Positions 50,592 to 59,184 of a DNA stretch of 64,000 bases are shown in pieces; the stretch's first letter is position 1; the number at the start of each line of letters is the position of its first letter. The notes beneath the pieces were generated by a model that worked only from the letters and a program-made list of their open reading frames with translations, searched no databases and was not told the DNA's origin. The position numbers and the translations under genes were made by a program. The DNA is from Actinoplanes sp. TBRC 11911. Lineage in GTDB: Bacteria > Actinomycetota > Actinomycetes > Mycobacteriales > Micromonosporaceae. Location of the stretch: NCBI RefSeq assembly GCF_012933445.1, contig NZ_JABBNC010000023.1, positions 92,049 through 156,048 of the forward strand, written 5' to 3'.

Positions 50592-50897
50592 GTGACACCG
50601 CAGGAGTACGTCGAAGAGGTGCTTTCGCTCGTCGAGCGCATCCCGGAGGGCAAGGTCATGTCCTACGGCGCGATCGCCGACGCGCTGGCCGACCTCTCGG
50701 GTCGCAACTCGGCCCGCCAGGTCGGCACGATCATGGCCCGGCACGGCGGCGGCGTCCCCTGGCATCGGGTGGTGACCAGCGCCGGGCGCACACCGCCCGG
50801 CCACGAGCAGGAGGCGCGGCAACGGCTGCTGGCCGACGGAGTGCCGCTGAAAGGTGATCACGTGGACATGGCTCGCGCTTCGTGGCAGCCCCGATGA
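50592..50897 (+). CDS. Alkyltransferase-like (ATL) DNA repair protein
   Basis: 101-residue MGMT-fold protein. The active-site loop reads VPWHRVV (Trp57) where O6-alkylguanine methyltransferases have PCHRV, so it is an ATL: it binds O6-alkylguanine lesions and hands them to nucleotide excision repair without transferring the alkyl group. Other support: YGAIADALADLSGRNSARQVGTIMARH (27-52). Start GTG 50592 or 50583; no Shine-Dalgarno. The stop overlaps the methyltransferase ATG by 4 bp. Divergent from proB. Confidence 0.9.
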   Translation: MTPQEYVEEVLSLVERIPEGKVMSYGAIADALADLSGRNSARQVGTIMARHGGGVPWHRVVTSAGRTPPGHEQEARQRLLADGVPLKGDHVDMARASWQPR

Positions 50898-51697
50898 ACC
50901 ACGGACAACCCAGCCGTACGGCGTTCAGCGCGGCCCGCTATCGGGCGGCGCATCAGCTCCTGGAGCAGGGCAAGATCTTCACGGATCCGCTGGCGGTGCG
51001 GATTCTCGGCGTGCCCGAGTCGGAGCTGCTCGCGGACGCGCCCCGCCGGGCCATGCGGGTGTTCATCGCGGCGCGGACCCGCTTCGCGGAGGATGCGCCG
51101 GCCCGGTCCGGTTTACCGACCTTGGTGGTGCTCGGCGCGGGGCTGGACACGTTCGCCTACCGCAACCCCTTCCCCGGCGTACGCGTGATCGAAGTGGACC
51201 ATCCGGACACGCAGGCGTGGAAGCGGCAGCGGCTCGCGGCCACCGGGATAGCGATCCCACCGGACGTCACGTATCTCGGCGTCGACTTCGAGCGCGAGAC
51301 GCTGGGTGATCGGCTCGCGATGGACGGGCCGGCGTTCTTCCTGTGGCTCGGCGTGGTGCCCTATCTGACCAGGCAGGGCTTCGACGAGACGCTGAAGGTG
51401 GTGGCGTCGAGGGCGGGCAACGAGGTCGTGTTCGACTACGCCCAGTCGCCGGAGAGGATGTCGCCGGAGCGTCGTGCGGCGCTGGAGGCGCGGGCTTCGC
51501 GGGTGGCGCGGATCGGCGAGCCGTGGCTGACGTATTTCGAGCCGGACGAGATCGCCGCGGAGCTGGCCGGGCTCGGCTTCGGCACGATCGACGACTTAGG
51601 GCCGTCGCGGCTGGCGGCGCGTTTCTTCGGGCGGGAGGACGTTCCGCCCGATACGCCCGGGGGTCACGTGCTGCACGCCATCGTCGGCCCGGCTTAG
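50894..51697 (+). CDS. SAM-dependent methyltransferase, leucine-carboxyl/O-methyltransferase family
   Basis: 267-residue class-I methyltransferase of the Tcmp/LCMT family: TAFSAARYRAAHQLLEQGKIFTDPLA (N-terminal helix), VVLGAGLDTFAYR (SAM loop, about 75-87), VIEVDHPDTQAWKRQRL (acidic loop) and FFLWLGVVPYLT. Members methylate carboxylates or polyketide hydroxyls; the substrate here is unknown. ATG 50894 overlaps the ATL stop (ATGA); two TTA codons (51113, 51596). Convergent with the TetR gene 8 bp away. Confidence 0.9.
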   Translation: MNHGQPSRTAFSAARYRAAHQLLEQGKIFTDPLAVRILGVPESELLADAPRRAMRVFIAARTRFAEDAPARSGLPTLVVLGAGLDTFAYRNPFPGVRVIEVDHPDTQAWKRQRLAATGIAIPPDVTYLGVDFERETLGDRLAMDGPAFFLWLGVVPYLTRQGFDETLKVVASRAGNEVVFDYAQSPERMSPERRAALEARASRVARIGEPWLTYFEPDEIAAELAGLGFGTIDDLGPSRLAARFFGREDVPPDTPGGHVLHAIVGPA

Positions 51698-51705
51698 CTC
51701 CTCGC

Positions 51706-52389
51706 TCAGCCGAGGCCGATGAACGCGGCCGCGCCCCGCATCTGGAACTCGAAGTAGCCGCGGCGGTCCTCGTCGACCGAGTTGTTGAGCTGGCCGAACA
51801 GCTCGGCGCTGACCGCTCCGCAAAGGTGGATGAAAGCGGAGAACGCGGCGCCCACGAGCCGCGGCGGGGTGCCCGGCGTGAACTGCTGAGCCACCCGGGC
51901 CAGCTCGTCGGCATACCCGCCGGTGATCGCGGCCTGCTCGGCGATCGCTCCGGCCTCGTAGGCGTCCTGGACAATTCGGGCAATCAGCAAGATGACTCTC
52001 GTGGCGGGCGCGACCGTGTCGACCGGGGCCTGATATCCCGGCACCGGGCTTCCGTAGATCAGCGCCCACTGATGCGGGTTTTCCAGGGCCCATTCCCGTA
52101 CGGCGTGGGCCGTGACCAGCAGCCGCTCCACATGCCCGCCTTTTTCGCGTTTTTCCGCGTTTTCGACCTTCTCGCCTACCGCGTCATACGCGTCGATGAT
52201 CAGCGCCGTGAGCAGCTCGTCCCGGCTCGCGAAGTACCGGTAGACCGCTGACGACGCCATCCCCATGTCCCGGGCGACCGCGCGCAACGACAGGTTCGCC
52301 CCGTCCGTCGCGAGGTGCCGGCGGGCCACCGTCTTGATCTCTTCGGTCATCTCGGCCCGGACGCGGGCGCGTACCCCTTCGGCGCTCAT
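51706..52389 (-). CDS. TetR family regulator
   Basis: 227-residue repressor. HTH at about 15-60 (IKTVARRHLATDGANLSLRAVARDMGMASSAVYRYFASRDELL), C-terminal TetR_C domain with a large helical ligand pocket. Divergent from the epimerase-like gene, with two identical AGAGCAGTGCTC sites in the 102-bp gap; their position implies the protein represses both itself and that gene. Start ATG 52389. Confidence 0.92.
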   Translation of the reverse strand: MSAEGVRARVRAEMTEEIKTVARRHLATDGANLSLRAVARDMGMASSAVYRYFASRDELLTALIIDAYDAVGEKVENAEKREKGGHVERLLVTAHAVREWALENPHQWALIYGSPVPGYQAPVDTVAPATRVILLIARIVQDAYEAGAIAEQAAITGGYADELARVAQQFTPGTPPRLVGAAFSAFIHLCGAVSAELFGQLNNSVDEDRRGYFEFQMRGAAAFIGLG

Positions 52390-52410
52390 GGAGACCAGTG
52401 TGCCATAGAG

Positions 52411-52423
52411 AGAGCAGTGCTCT
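52411..52423. promoter_or_regulatory. TetR operator O1
   Basis: AGAGCAGTGCTCT, 6-bp perfect arms around one central base, 22 bp from the TetR start. Identical core repeated at 52464. Confidence 0.7.
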
Positions 52424-52463
52424 TGCTTTTCCTTCGTACGCGTGTAATCGTTGTTCTCAACGG

Positions 52464-52475
52464 AGAGCAGTGCTC
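52464..52475. promoter_or_regulatory. TetR operator O2
   Basis: AGAGCAGTGCTC, the same palindrome core, 53 bp from O1 (about five helical turns, same face of the DNA) and 16 bp before the epimerase-like gene, just upstream of its GGAG ribosome binding site. Confidence 0.7.
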
Positions 52476-52491
52476 ACGAAGGAGAACGGCA

Positions 52492-53421
52492 ATGTCGAAG
52501 TACGTCGTGGTGGGATCCGGCCCGGTCGGCACGCAGATCGCCCAGCAGCTCGCCGCCGAGGGCGAAACGGTCCGGATGGTCACCCGCAGCGGTGGCGGCC
52601 CGTCGCATCCGCTGATCGAGCGGGTCGCCGCGAGCGCCGCCGACAGTGCCCGGCTGATCTCGCTGACGAAGGGCGCTTCGGTGCTCTACAACTGCGCGAA
52701 CCCGAAGTACACCGAGTGGGAGAAGCTCTGGCACCCGATGAACGACTCGATGATCGCCGCCGCGAAGGCCAACGATCTCGTCTACACGATCACCGGGAAC
52801 CTGTACGTCTACGGCCCGCAGCCCGGCGGCTACATGAACGAGAACAGCTCGATGGCCGCGGTCGGACGCAAGGGCAAGGTCCGCATCAAGATGTGGCAGA
52901 ACGCCTTAGCCAGCGGCGTGCGCACGGTCGAGGTGCGCGGCTCCGACTACATCGGCGCGGGCGCGGTGGGCGTCTTCTCCGCCGTAATCTTCCCGGCGAT
53001 CCAGAAGGGCCGCACCGCCTGGGCACCCGGCGACATCACCATGCCGCACAGCTTCACCTACACGGGCGACCAGGCGCGCACGATGATCGCACTGTCGCGC
53101 GACGAACGGGCGTACGGGAAGGCTTGGCACACCCCGACGAACGCGCCGATCACCATCACCCAGCTGGCCGAGCGATACTGCGACATGGTCGGCGCCCCGA
53201 GGCTGAAGCTGCACAGCCTGCCGCGCTTCCTGATGCGCACCGCCGGCCTGGTCGTCCCGATGGCCCGCGAGCTGGCCGAGATGGACTACCAGTTCTACGC
53301 GCCGTTCCACCTGGACAGCACGCTCACCGAGCAGACCTTCGGCCTGTCCCCGAGCGACCTGGACGTGGCCATCCGCGAGACCGCCGACGCCGCAACCGCG
53401 ACAGCCGCCCGCCGCATGTGA
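52492..53421 (+). CDS. NAD-dependent epimerase/dehydratase family protein
   Basis: 309-residue extended-SDR-like protein. GSGPVGTQIAQQLAAEG (residues 8-24) is the nucleotide loop, slightly off the GxxGxxG consensus; NCANPKYTEWEKLWHPMN and GNLYVYGPQPGGYMNENSSM follow, the latter near the YxxxK region of SDRs, with a Lys in the expected area (GRKGKVRIK). Function probably redox on a small lipid or sugar-like substrate; unproven. Induced when the divergent TetR is released. ATG 52492 has AAGGAG eight bases before. TTA codon at 52906. Confidence 0.87.
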   Translation: MSKYVVVGSGPVGTQIAQQLAAEGETVRMVTRSGGGPSHPLIERVAASAADSARLISLTKGASVLYNCANPKYTEWEKLWHPMNDSMIAAAKANDLVYTITGNLYVYGPQPGGYMNENSSMAAVGRKGKVRIKMWQNALASGVRTVEVRGSDYIGAGAVGVFSAVIFPAIQKGRTAWAPGDITMPHSFTYTGDQARTMIALSRDERAYGKAWHTPTNAPITITQLAERYCDMVGAPRLKLHSLPRFLMRTAGLVVPMARELAEMDYQFYAPFHLDSTLTEQTFGLSPSDLDVAIRETADAATATAARRM

Positions 53422-53445
53422 GGCTGCGATGTCCAACGGGAATCG

Positions 53446-53915
53446 GCCAGAGACGTTTCCGGGCCGGGGTCCGAATCCGCGTCGTCCCCAAGCCAGGTCG
53501 CGGCGGATCTCGACGCCGTACGGGTCGAGCAACCCGCACCCGGCACCCGGCACCCCGCACCCCGCAACCCGGCAACCGGCAATGGTTCTGTGACTCGCAG
53601 CCCGCGACTGACATCCGCCGAGATGCCCGACGAGCCGCACCTGTTTGCAGGTCGACGCGCGCCTCGCCCATCCATCCCACTATGTGGCGATCCCGGCCAC
53701 ATTCTGGATTTGGTCGAGACCTTGGAGAGTTACGCCCACATGCGAACCCTAAGTATCCAAGGTCTACGAAACGTCAGAAAAGACGGCCAACCAAACGGGG
53801 ACGAAAGCGGCGAAAAGACGCTCCACTGTGGAGGCGATTCTCACGTTGTGGACCCACTGCCACCATGTGGTCGCCGATCCCACACAACGGACGCGCATCC
53901 CACATGATGGCGCGC
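53446..53915 (-). repeat. Dispersed intergenic repeat, copy B
   Basis: Reverse-strand homologue of 7576-8036. Conserved pieces: GTGGGATGCGCGTCCGTTGTG; near-palindromes at 53861 (CCACCATGTGG), 53843, 53823 (CCACTGTGG) and 53677 (CCACTATGTGG, complement identical to copy A at 7808); an inverted repeat at 53717-53765; and the block ending GCGGATTCGGACC...GTCTC near 53450. Between conserved blocks is a microsatellite-like run of GGCACCC/GGCAACC units (53541-53583). It fills the gap between the convergent epimerase and gamma-glutamyltransferase genes. Confidence 0.85.
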
Positions 53916-54008
53916 GGCGTCGCTGGCCGGTGACCGCCACGACGGCGTTACAGGGCGGCGGCGAGTACCGACTGACGCGACCCGCCGGCCATGCGGCGGT
54001 CCCGCCGG
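53916..54008. other. Short intergenic remainder
   Basis: 93 bp between repeat copy B and the gamma-glutamyltransferase stop. Nothing recognisable. Confidence 0.5.
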
Positions 54009-55400
54009 TCAGAGCAGAAGGCCTACGCCGCCGCGGCGGGGGTCGCCTGCCGCGCCGGCCCGGCCCACCGCGGTGACGCCGCCGAAGTAGTGGTTGAGGT
54101 CGGGCCACTGTTTGATCCGCCAGCCCGCGTCGGCCAGCAGCGCCAGTTCGTCGCGGGGATAGCCACGCTCCACGTGCGCGGTGTTGTCGACCAGGTGGAA
54201 GCGCGGCCGGGCGATCGCTGCCTCCATGTCGAGGTCGTCGGCCAGCACCCCGAGCAGCGTGCCGACCAGCGCCGACCGGATCCGCGAGGCCCCGGCGGAG
54301 CCCGCCGCCACGGTCAGCCCGCCGTCCGGGCCGATCACGACGAGCGGGCACATGTTCGAGGCCATCCGCTTGCCCGGCGTCAGGTTGCTGGTGATCAGCT
54401 CGCCCTCGCCGAGCATCGAGTTCAGGTTCAGGCCGAGGCCGTGCGGCCAGACACCAGCGCCCAGGCCGAGCGTGGTCGTGATGACGCAGGCGTTGCCCTC
54501 CGGATCGACGACCGAGACGTTGGTCGTGTCGCCGATCTTTTGCCGGCCCTGGTCGCGCAGCGCGTTGGCCACCCCGACGACGCGGTTAGGCCGGGACAGG
54601 TCGCCCGGCAGCCCGGCAATCGTGTCCACCGTCCGGTTCAGGTCGTGGCGGGCGAGCACCCGATGCCCGGCCAGCTCGGCCTCGTCGACCGGCGACTCCA
54701 GCACGCGATACTCGACCAGGTCGCGGGCCCCCATGTTTCCGCCCGCGGCCCGAACCGCGTCGACCAGCACCTTCGCGTACTCGCCGGTGTAGAACACCTG
54801 CGGCCCCTTGGCGGCGAGCAGGGTCATTGTCCCGGCCAGCCCCTCGTGGAACAGCACCTCGCCCGCGCCCAGGTTGCGACCGCCGGGCCGGTAGATGGCG
54901 GCCCCGTCGCCCCACGCCAGCGCCGGCGCGCAGGAGTCCAGCGTCGCGGCGTGCGCGGCCGGCAACGGAACACCCGTCCGGGCCAGCTCGATCGCCGGCG
55001 CCACCACCTGCTCCCAGGGCAGCCGCCCCCACCGCCGGTGCACCTCGCCGCACCCCATCGGCACGCCCGGCACCGCGACGCTCGCCCCACCGATCGAGTA
55101 GACCTGCGGCAACCCACCGAAGAACACGTCCACCGCGACCATCCGGCCCGGCTCCCGGTCGCCGTCGATGCCGGGCACCGCGACGAAGAAGTCCAGGCAG
55201 GTCACCTGCCCGGTGGCAGCCTCGAAGTAGGTGGCAAACCCGCCACCCCCGAGCCCCGTGAAGATCGTCTCGGCGACGCAGCAGGCCAGGACTGCCCCGA
55301 CCGCGGCGTCCGCGGCCGAACCCCCGTCGCTGAGGATCCGCAGCCCGGCATTCGCGGTCGCCGGGTGACTCGCGGCGACACCGGCCCCAACGCTTTTCAT
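54009..55400 (-). CDS. Gamma-glutamyltransferase family protein
   Basis: 463-residue Ntn-hydrolase precursor. The self-cleavage/catalytic Thr is Thr292 in KIGDTTNVSVVD, which would split the protein into a large subunit of about 291 and a small subunit of about 172 residues. Supporting motifs: SDGGSAADAAVGAVLACCVAE (25-43), TGLGGGGFA, and TPGKRMASNMCPLVVIG, AAGSAGASRI in the small subunit. Shorter than typical GGT (about 580) and without an obvious signal peptide, like cytosolic gamma-glutamyl-hydrolase-type or cephalosporin-acylase-like relatives. The substrate is not predictable. Confidence 0.88.
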   Translation of the reverse strand: MKSVGAGVAASHPATANAGLRILSDGGSAADAAVGAVLACCVAETIFTGLGGGGFATYFEAATGQVTCLDFFVAVPGIDGDREPGRMVAVDVFFGGLPQVYSIGGASVAVPGVPMGCGEVHRRWGRLPWEQVVAPAIELARTGVPLPAAHAATLDSCAPALAWGDGAAIYRPGGRNLGAGEVLFHEGLAGTMTLLAAKGPQVFYTGEYAKVLVDAVRAAGGNMGARDLVEYRVLESPVDEAELAGHRVLARHDLNRTVDTIAGLPGDLSRPNRVVGVANALRDQGRQKIGDTTNVSVVDPEGNACVITTTLGLGAGVWPHGLGLNLNSMLGEGELITSNLTPGKRMASNMCPLVVIGPDGGLTVAAGSAGASRIRSALVGTLLGVLADDLDMEAAIARPRFHLVDNTAHVERGYPRDELALLADAGWRIKQWPDLNHYFGGVTAVGRAGAAGDPRRGGVGLLL

Positions 55401-55448
55401 GCGGCGACTGTAGGCTCCCTTGCCCTCCCATGGTTACCATCCGCGTTC

Positions 55449-56819
55449 ATGACCACTACCGGTCCGGAGTCCGGCCCGACTTCGGGTCCCACCCCCGGCT
55501 TACGACCGGTGGCCCCGCTCTCGCGCCGCACCCTTGCCGGATATTCCCTAGGTTCGCTGGTCACGGGCGCTTTCGGCACTGTGCCGGGTTTGCTCCTCCT
55601 TCCGTATCTCACCGACACGCTGGGTGTCGCGGCCGGCGTGGCGGGCCTTCTCGTGCTACTGCCCAAGGCCTGGGACGTGCTGGTCAACCCGGTGGCCGGT
55701 CGGGTTTCCGACCGCCGTGGTGACCGGCGATCGTTCCTGCTGGGCGCGGGCCTCACCCTCGGCGTGCTCTTCGCCGCGATCTTCGCGGGCCCGGTGCGCA
55801 GCGGGGCCGGCGCCGGCGCGTACGTCGCCCTCGCCTTCCTCGCCGCCGCCACCGCGTACGCCTTCTTCCAGGTGCCCTACATCGCGATGCCGGCCGAGCT
55901 CACCTCCGGCACCGACGGTTACGCCGAGCGCACCCGGCTCTCAACGTGGCGGGTGGCCGTCCTGGCGCTGGCCATCCTGGTCTCCGGTGCGATCGCGCCG
56001 CTGGTGGTCGAGCAGACCGGTGGCGGTGTCACCGGTCACCGGTGGTCCGGACTCTTCGTGGGCCTCCTCATCGTGGTGGGAACACTGGGCGTCTACTTCG
56101 GTACGCGCCGGGCCGAGACCAGCTCGGCCGCCGAATCCGAGCCCGACCTGCGAACGCAGCTGCGCGTCGCGATGGCCAACCGGCCCTTCCTCGCCCTCCT
56201 TCTCTGCTGGATCGTCCAGGCGGTCGGTACCGGCACGATGCTGGCCGGAGTGCAGTACTTCGCCGACCACATCGTCGAGCGGGAATCGGGCGCCACCTTC
56301 CTATTCGCCGCCTTCGTCGGGCCGGCGCTGCTCGTCATGCCGCTGTGGACCCGCATCGGCCGTCGTCACGGCAAACCCCGGTCCCTGACCTTCGCGTCGC
56401 TGCTCTTCGCCGCGGGAGCGCTCGCCCTTCTGCTCGCGCTGGTGCTGCCGCCGGTCGCCGTCTATCTGATCGTGGCGTGCGTCGGTGCCGGATACGCCGG
56501 CCAGCAGGTCTTCGGGCTCGCCATGCTTCCGGACTGCATCGCCTGGGACACCGAACGGACCGGCCGCCGTCAGGCCGGCGTCTTCACCGGCCTGTGGACC
56601 GCGGGGGAGACCCTCGGACTCGCGCTCGGACCCGGACTGTACGCATTGATCCTCCAGCTCTTCGGATATGTCTCGTCGTCGACCGGCGACGCCGCCGCAC
56701 AGGACGACGCCGCACGGCTCGGCGTGCTCCTCGGGTTTACCGTGGTGCCGGCGGTGCTGGTGGCTGCCGCGGTCCTGCTATTAGGCGCCTACCGAGACCA
56801 GTGGCGGAAGGCGACTTAG
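55449..56819 (+). CDS. GPH/MFS-type sugar-cation symporter
   Basis: 456-residue transporter with about 12 membrane helices. The GPH (glycoside-pentoside-hexuronide:cation) signature shows as LLLPYLTDTLGV...KAWDVLVNPVAGRVSDRRGDRRSF and, in the second half, QQVFGLAMLPDCIAWDTERTGRRQAG. Substrate unknown. Start ATG 55449, 8 bases after TACCAT; leaderless and the same TACCATCCG element as before 31045. Two TTA codons (55500, 56781). Divergent from the gamma-glutamyltransferase gene, 48 bp apart, so they may serve one pathway (inference). Confidence 0.88.
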   Translation: MTTTGPESGPTSGPTPGLRPVAPLSRRTLAGYSLGSLVTGAFGTVPGLLLLPYLTDTLGVAAGVAGLLVLLPKAWDVLVNPVAGRVSDRRGDRRSFLLGAGLTLGVLFAAIFAGPVRSGAGAGAYVALAFLAAATAYAFFQVPYIAMPAELTSGTDGYAERTRLSTWRVAVLALAILVSGAIAPLVVEQTGGGVTGHRWSGLFVGLLIVVGTLGVYFGTRRAETSSAAESEPDLRTQLRVAMANRPFLALLLCWIVQAVGTGTMLAGVQYFADHIVERESGATFLFAAFVGPALLVMPLWTRIGRRHGKPRSLTFASLLFAAGALALLLALVLPPVAVYLIVACVGAGYAGQQVFGLAMLPDCIAWDTERTGRRQAGVFTGLWTAGETLGLALGPGLYALILQLFGYVSSSTGDAAAQDDAARLGVLLGFTVVPAVLVAAAVLLLGAYRDQWRKAT

Positions 56820-56882
56820 GTCTATTCGGCAGCGACCTTTGGCGAATAGCCCGCCCGGTGTCCCCTCGATTAACGTCGGCGC

Positions 56883-58472
56883 ATGTTCGAAGCGCTGCCC
56901 GAGAAGGGCGTCCCGGGTGACCAGATCCTCGCCGAGTTACGCGAGCTGCGGGCCGCCGATCTGCCGACCCACGGCGGCCGGCTCTTCGCCTATGTCTACG
57001 ACCCGGCGGTCGAGGGTCTGGACGAGCTGGCCCGCGCGGCGCACGCCATCTCGGCACAGGTGAACGGCCTCGACCCGACCGCGTTCCCGTCCCTGCTCGC
57101 CATGGAAAACGCGCTGGTCGCGGCTGCGGCGGGTCTGCTCGGCGGCGGGCCCGGCGCGGTCGGCAGCGTCACCAGCGGCGGCACCGAGTCGCTGATCCTG
57201 GCCGTGAAGGCGGCGCGCGACTCCCGGCCCGAGCTCGCCACCCCGCGGCTGGTCGTCCCGTCCACCGCACACGCTGCGTTCGCCAAAGCGGCCCACTATC
57301 TGCGCGTCGCGCTCGACGTGGTGCCGGTCGGCGCCGACCTCCGGGCCGATCCGGCGGCGATGGCAGCAGCGATCGGCCCCGACACGGTGCTCGTCGCCGC
57401 CTCGGCACCCTCCTACGCGCACGGGGTCGTCGACCCGATTCCGCAGCTGGCGGCGAGCGCGGCCGAGCACGGCGTACGGTTCCACGTGGACGCCTGCTTC
57501 GGCGGCTGGGTCCTGCCCTATCTGCGCCGCCTCGGCGCCGACCTGCCGCCGTTCGACCTCTCCGTGCCCGGCGTCACGAGCATCTCGGTCGACCTGCACA
57601 AATACGCGTACGCCCCGAAGGGCGTCTCGATCCTGCTGCACCGCGACGAGGAGTCGCGCCTCCCGCAGTATTTCGCGTACGCCGACTGGCCGGGCTACAC
57701 GATGGTCAACCCGATCATCTCGTCCACCCGATCCGGCGGCCCCATCGCCGCCGCGCTGGCCACGTTGCGCAGCATCGGCGACACGGGCTATCTGGAGCTC
57801 GCCGGCCGCACCCGCGACGCCGTCACCGAGCTGTCCGCCGCCGTGGCGGACACCGCCGGGGTGCGGCTGTTCGCGCCGCCCGAGACCAGCGTCGTCTGCC
57901 TCACCTCCGACGCCGCCGAGCCTGCCGCAGGCGCGGCCGACCCCGCCTCGGACGAGGCTGACGCTGCTTCGGCCGAGGTCGGCCTTGCTCCGGCCCGCGC
58001 CGATCCCGCTTCGGGCCGCGCCGATCCCGCTTCGGGGCGCGCCGACCCTGCCTCGGGCCGGGTCGACCTCTTCGTGCTCGCCGATGAGCTGGCCGCGCGC
58101 GGGTGGCACACCCAGCCCCAGATGGCCTACGGGCCAATGCCACCCACCATCCACCTGACCGTGACTGCCGCAGTGGCCGCTACCGCCGCGGAATTCCGCC
58201 CAGCACTGGCCGACGCCGTCGCGGCGGCGCGAAAATGCGGGCCCATCGACCTTCCGGCGCCGCTGCTCGAGGCGGCCGGCTCGCTCACGCCCGAAATGGT
58301 GACGCCACAGCTCATCGCCGGCCTCGCCGAGGGCCTCGGGCTTGGCACCGGAGACTTCAGCCGAATGGCCGCGGTGAACACGCTTCTCAACGCGGCGCCG
58401 CCGGCGCTGCGCGAGGCGTTGCTGACCGGGTTCCTCAGCCTGCTTCAGCGGCCCGGCACGGCGACGGAGTAG
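56883..58472 (+). CDS. PLP-dependent decarboxylase/lyase with internal repeat insert
   Basis: 529-residue group-II PLP enzyme similar to sphingosine-phosphate lyase and glutamate/tyrosine decarboxylases. GSVTSGGTESLILAVKAAR (94-112), Asp203 in HVDACFGGWVLP, PLP Lys240 in SVDLHKYAYAPKG. An insert of about 45 residues, residues 345-395, consists of Ala/Asp/Pro-rich repeats, ending in three 21-bp in-frame units (57997-58059) encoding ADPASGR. It interrupts the small C-terminal domain and is probably a surface loop. Start ATG 56883 has TAACGT 6 bases upstream (leaderless). Substrate unknown. Confidence 0.9.
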   Translation: MFEALPEKGVPGDQILAELRELRAADLPTHGGRLFAYVYDPAVEGLDELARAAHAISAQVNGLDPTAFPSLLAMENALVAAAAGLLGGGPGAVGSVTSGGTESLILAVKAARDSRPELATPRLVVPSTAHAAFAKAAHYLRVALDVVPVGADLRADPAAMAAAIGPDTVLVAASAPSYAHGVVDPIPQLAASAAEHGVRFHVDACFGGWVLPYLRRLGADLPPFDLSVPGVTSISVDLHKYAYAPKGVSILLHRDEESRLPQYFAYADWPGYTMVNPIISSTRSGGPIAAALATLRSIGDTGYLELAGRTRDAVTELSAAVADTAGVRLFAPPETSVVCLTSDAAEPAAGAADPASDEADAASAEVGLAPARADPASGRADPASGRADPASGRVDLFVLADELAARGWHTQPQMAYGPMPPTIHLTVTAAVAATAAEFRPALADAVAAARKCGPIDLPAPLLEAAGSLTPEMVTPQLIAGLAEGLGLGTGDFSRMAAVNTLLNAAPPALREALLTGFLSLLQRPGTATE

Positions 58473-58481
58473 GTTGACGTC

Positions 58482-59021
58482 GTGGCTGCTCTGCCAGGTG
58501 TGCTCGGGGAACCCATCCGGTTCGTGCTGAACTGGGGACGGCGCTATTCGCTGTGGGTGTTCAACTTCGGACTGGCGTGCTGCGCGATCGAGTTCATCGC
58601 GTCCAGCATGAGCCGGCACGACTTCATGCGGATGGGCGTCATCCCGTTCGCGCACGGGCCGCGCCAGGCCGACCTGATGGTCGTCTCCGGCACGGTGACC
58701 GACAAGATGGCCCCGGCGATCAAGCGCCTGTACGACCAGATGCCCGAGCCGAAGTACGTGATCTCGTTCGGTTCGTGCTCGAACAGCGGCGGGCCGTACT
58801 GGGATTCGTACTCGGTGACCAAGGGCGTCGACCAGATCATCCCGGTGGACGTCTACGTCCCGGGCTGCCCGCCCCGCCCGGAAGCACTGCTGCACGGCAT
58901 CCTGCAGCTCCAGGAAAAGATCGCGGCCGAGCAGGCCGGGCCCGGCGGCGTGTCGCGTCCGGATCCGTTGGCCCGCGACGTCGTGTCCCTGACAGCACCG
59001 CTGGTGAAGCCGCCGGCCTAG
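58482..59021 (+). CDS. nuoB: NADH-quinone oxidoreductase subunit B
   Basis: 179-residue peripheral subunit that holds cluster N2. Cys33 and Cys34 (LACCAIEF), Cys99 (FGSCSNSGG) and Cys129 (VPGCPPRPE) are all present. N-terminal segment is shorter than in the main 14-gene nuo operon. GTG start 58482 with TAGGTT 6 bases before, overlapping the stop codon of the PLP gene: leaderless. No nuoA precedes and no nuoD follows. A second, partial complex I set; see nuoC, nuoH, nuoI. Confidence 0.95.
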   Translation: MAALPGVLGEPIRFVLNWGRRYSLWVFNFGLACCAIEFIASSMSRHDFMRMGVIPFAHGPRQADLMVVSGTVTDKMAPAIKRLYDQMPEPKYVISFGSCSNSGGPYWDSYSVTKGVDQIIPVDVYVPGCPPRPEALLHGILQLQEKIAAEQAGPGGVSRPDPLARDVVSLTAPLVKPPA

Positions 59022-59076
59022 GCGCCGATCTCGCACGCGACCGGGCCACCTGCGTGGCGCGCCCACCTGCGTGGCC

Positions 59077-59146
59077 CGGCCACCGACAAGCGGCCACCGA
59101 CAAGCGGCCACCGACAAGCGGCCACCGACAAGCGGCCACCGGCAAC
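59077..59146 (+). repeat. Tandem repeat of CGGCCACCGACAAG
   Basis: Four perfect 14-bp units (59077, 59091, 59105, 59119) and a fifth diverged one, between nuoB and the DUF2252 gene. 14 is not a multiple of 3 and no reading frame is maintained, so it is not coding. Length variation between strains is likely. Start codon of the next gene is 39 bp on. Confidence 0.9.
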
Positions 59147-59184
59147 CGCCACCCATGGTGGATCTCCAGGACTACTCTCCGGCT

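Noticed and set aside
47832..50897. A 1021-codon plus-strand open frame over proA/proB
   Set aside because: It is antisense to proB and proA, with Arg/His/Asp-rich unnatural composition. Only its last 101 codons, the alkyltransferase-like protein, are real.
53991..55448. Long upstream extension of the GPH transporter frame
   Set aside because: It lies antisense to the gamma-glutamyltransferase gene and has no domain; the transporter starts at 55449.
59077..59146. CRISPR-like array
   Set aside because: 14-bp units directly abut without spacers and there is no cas gene; it is a tandem repeat.
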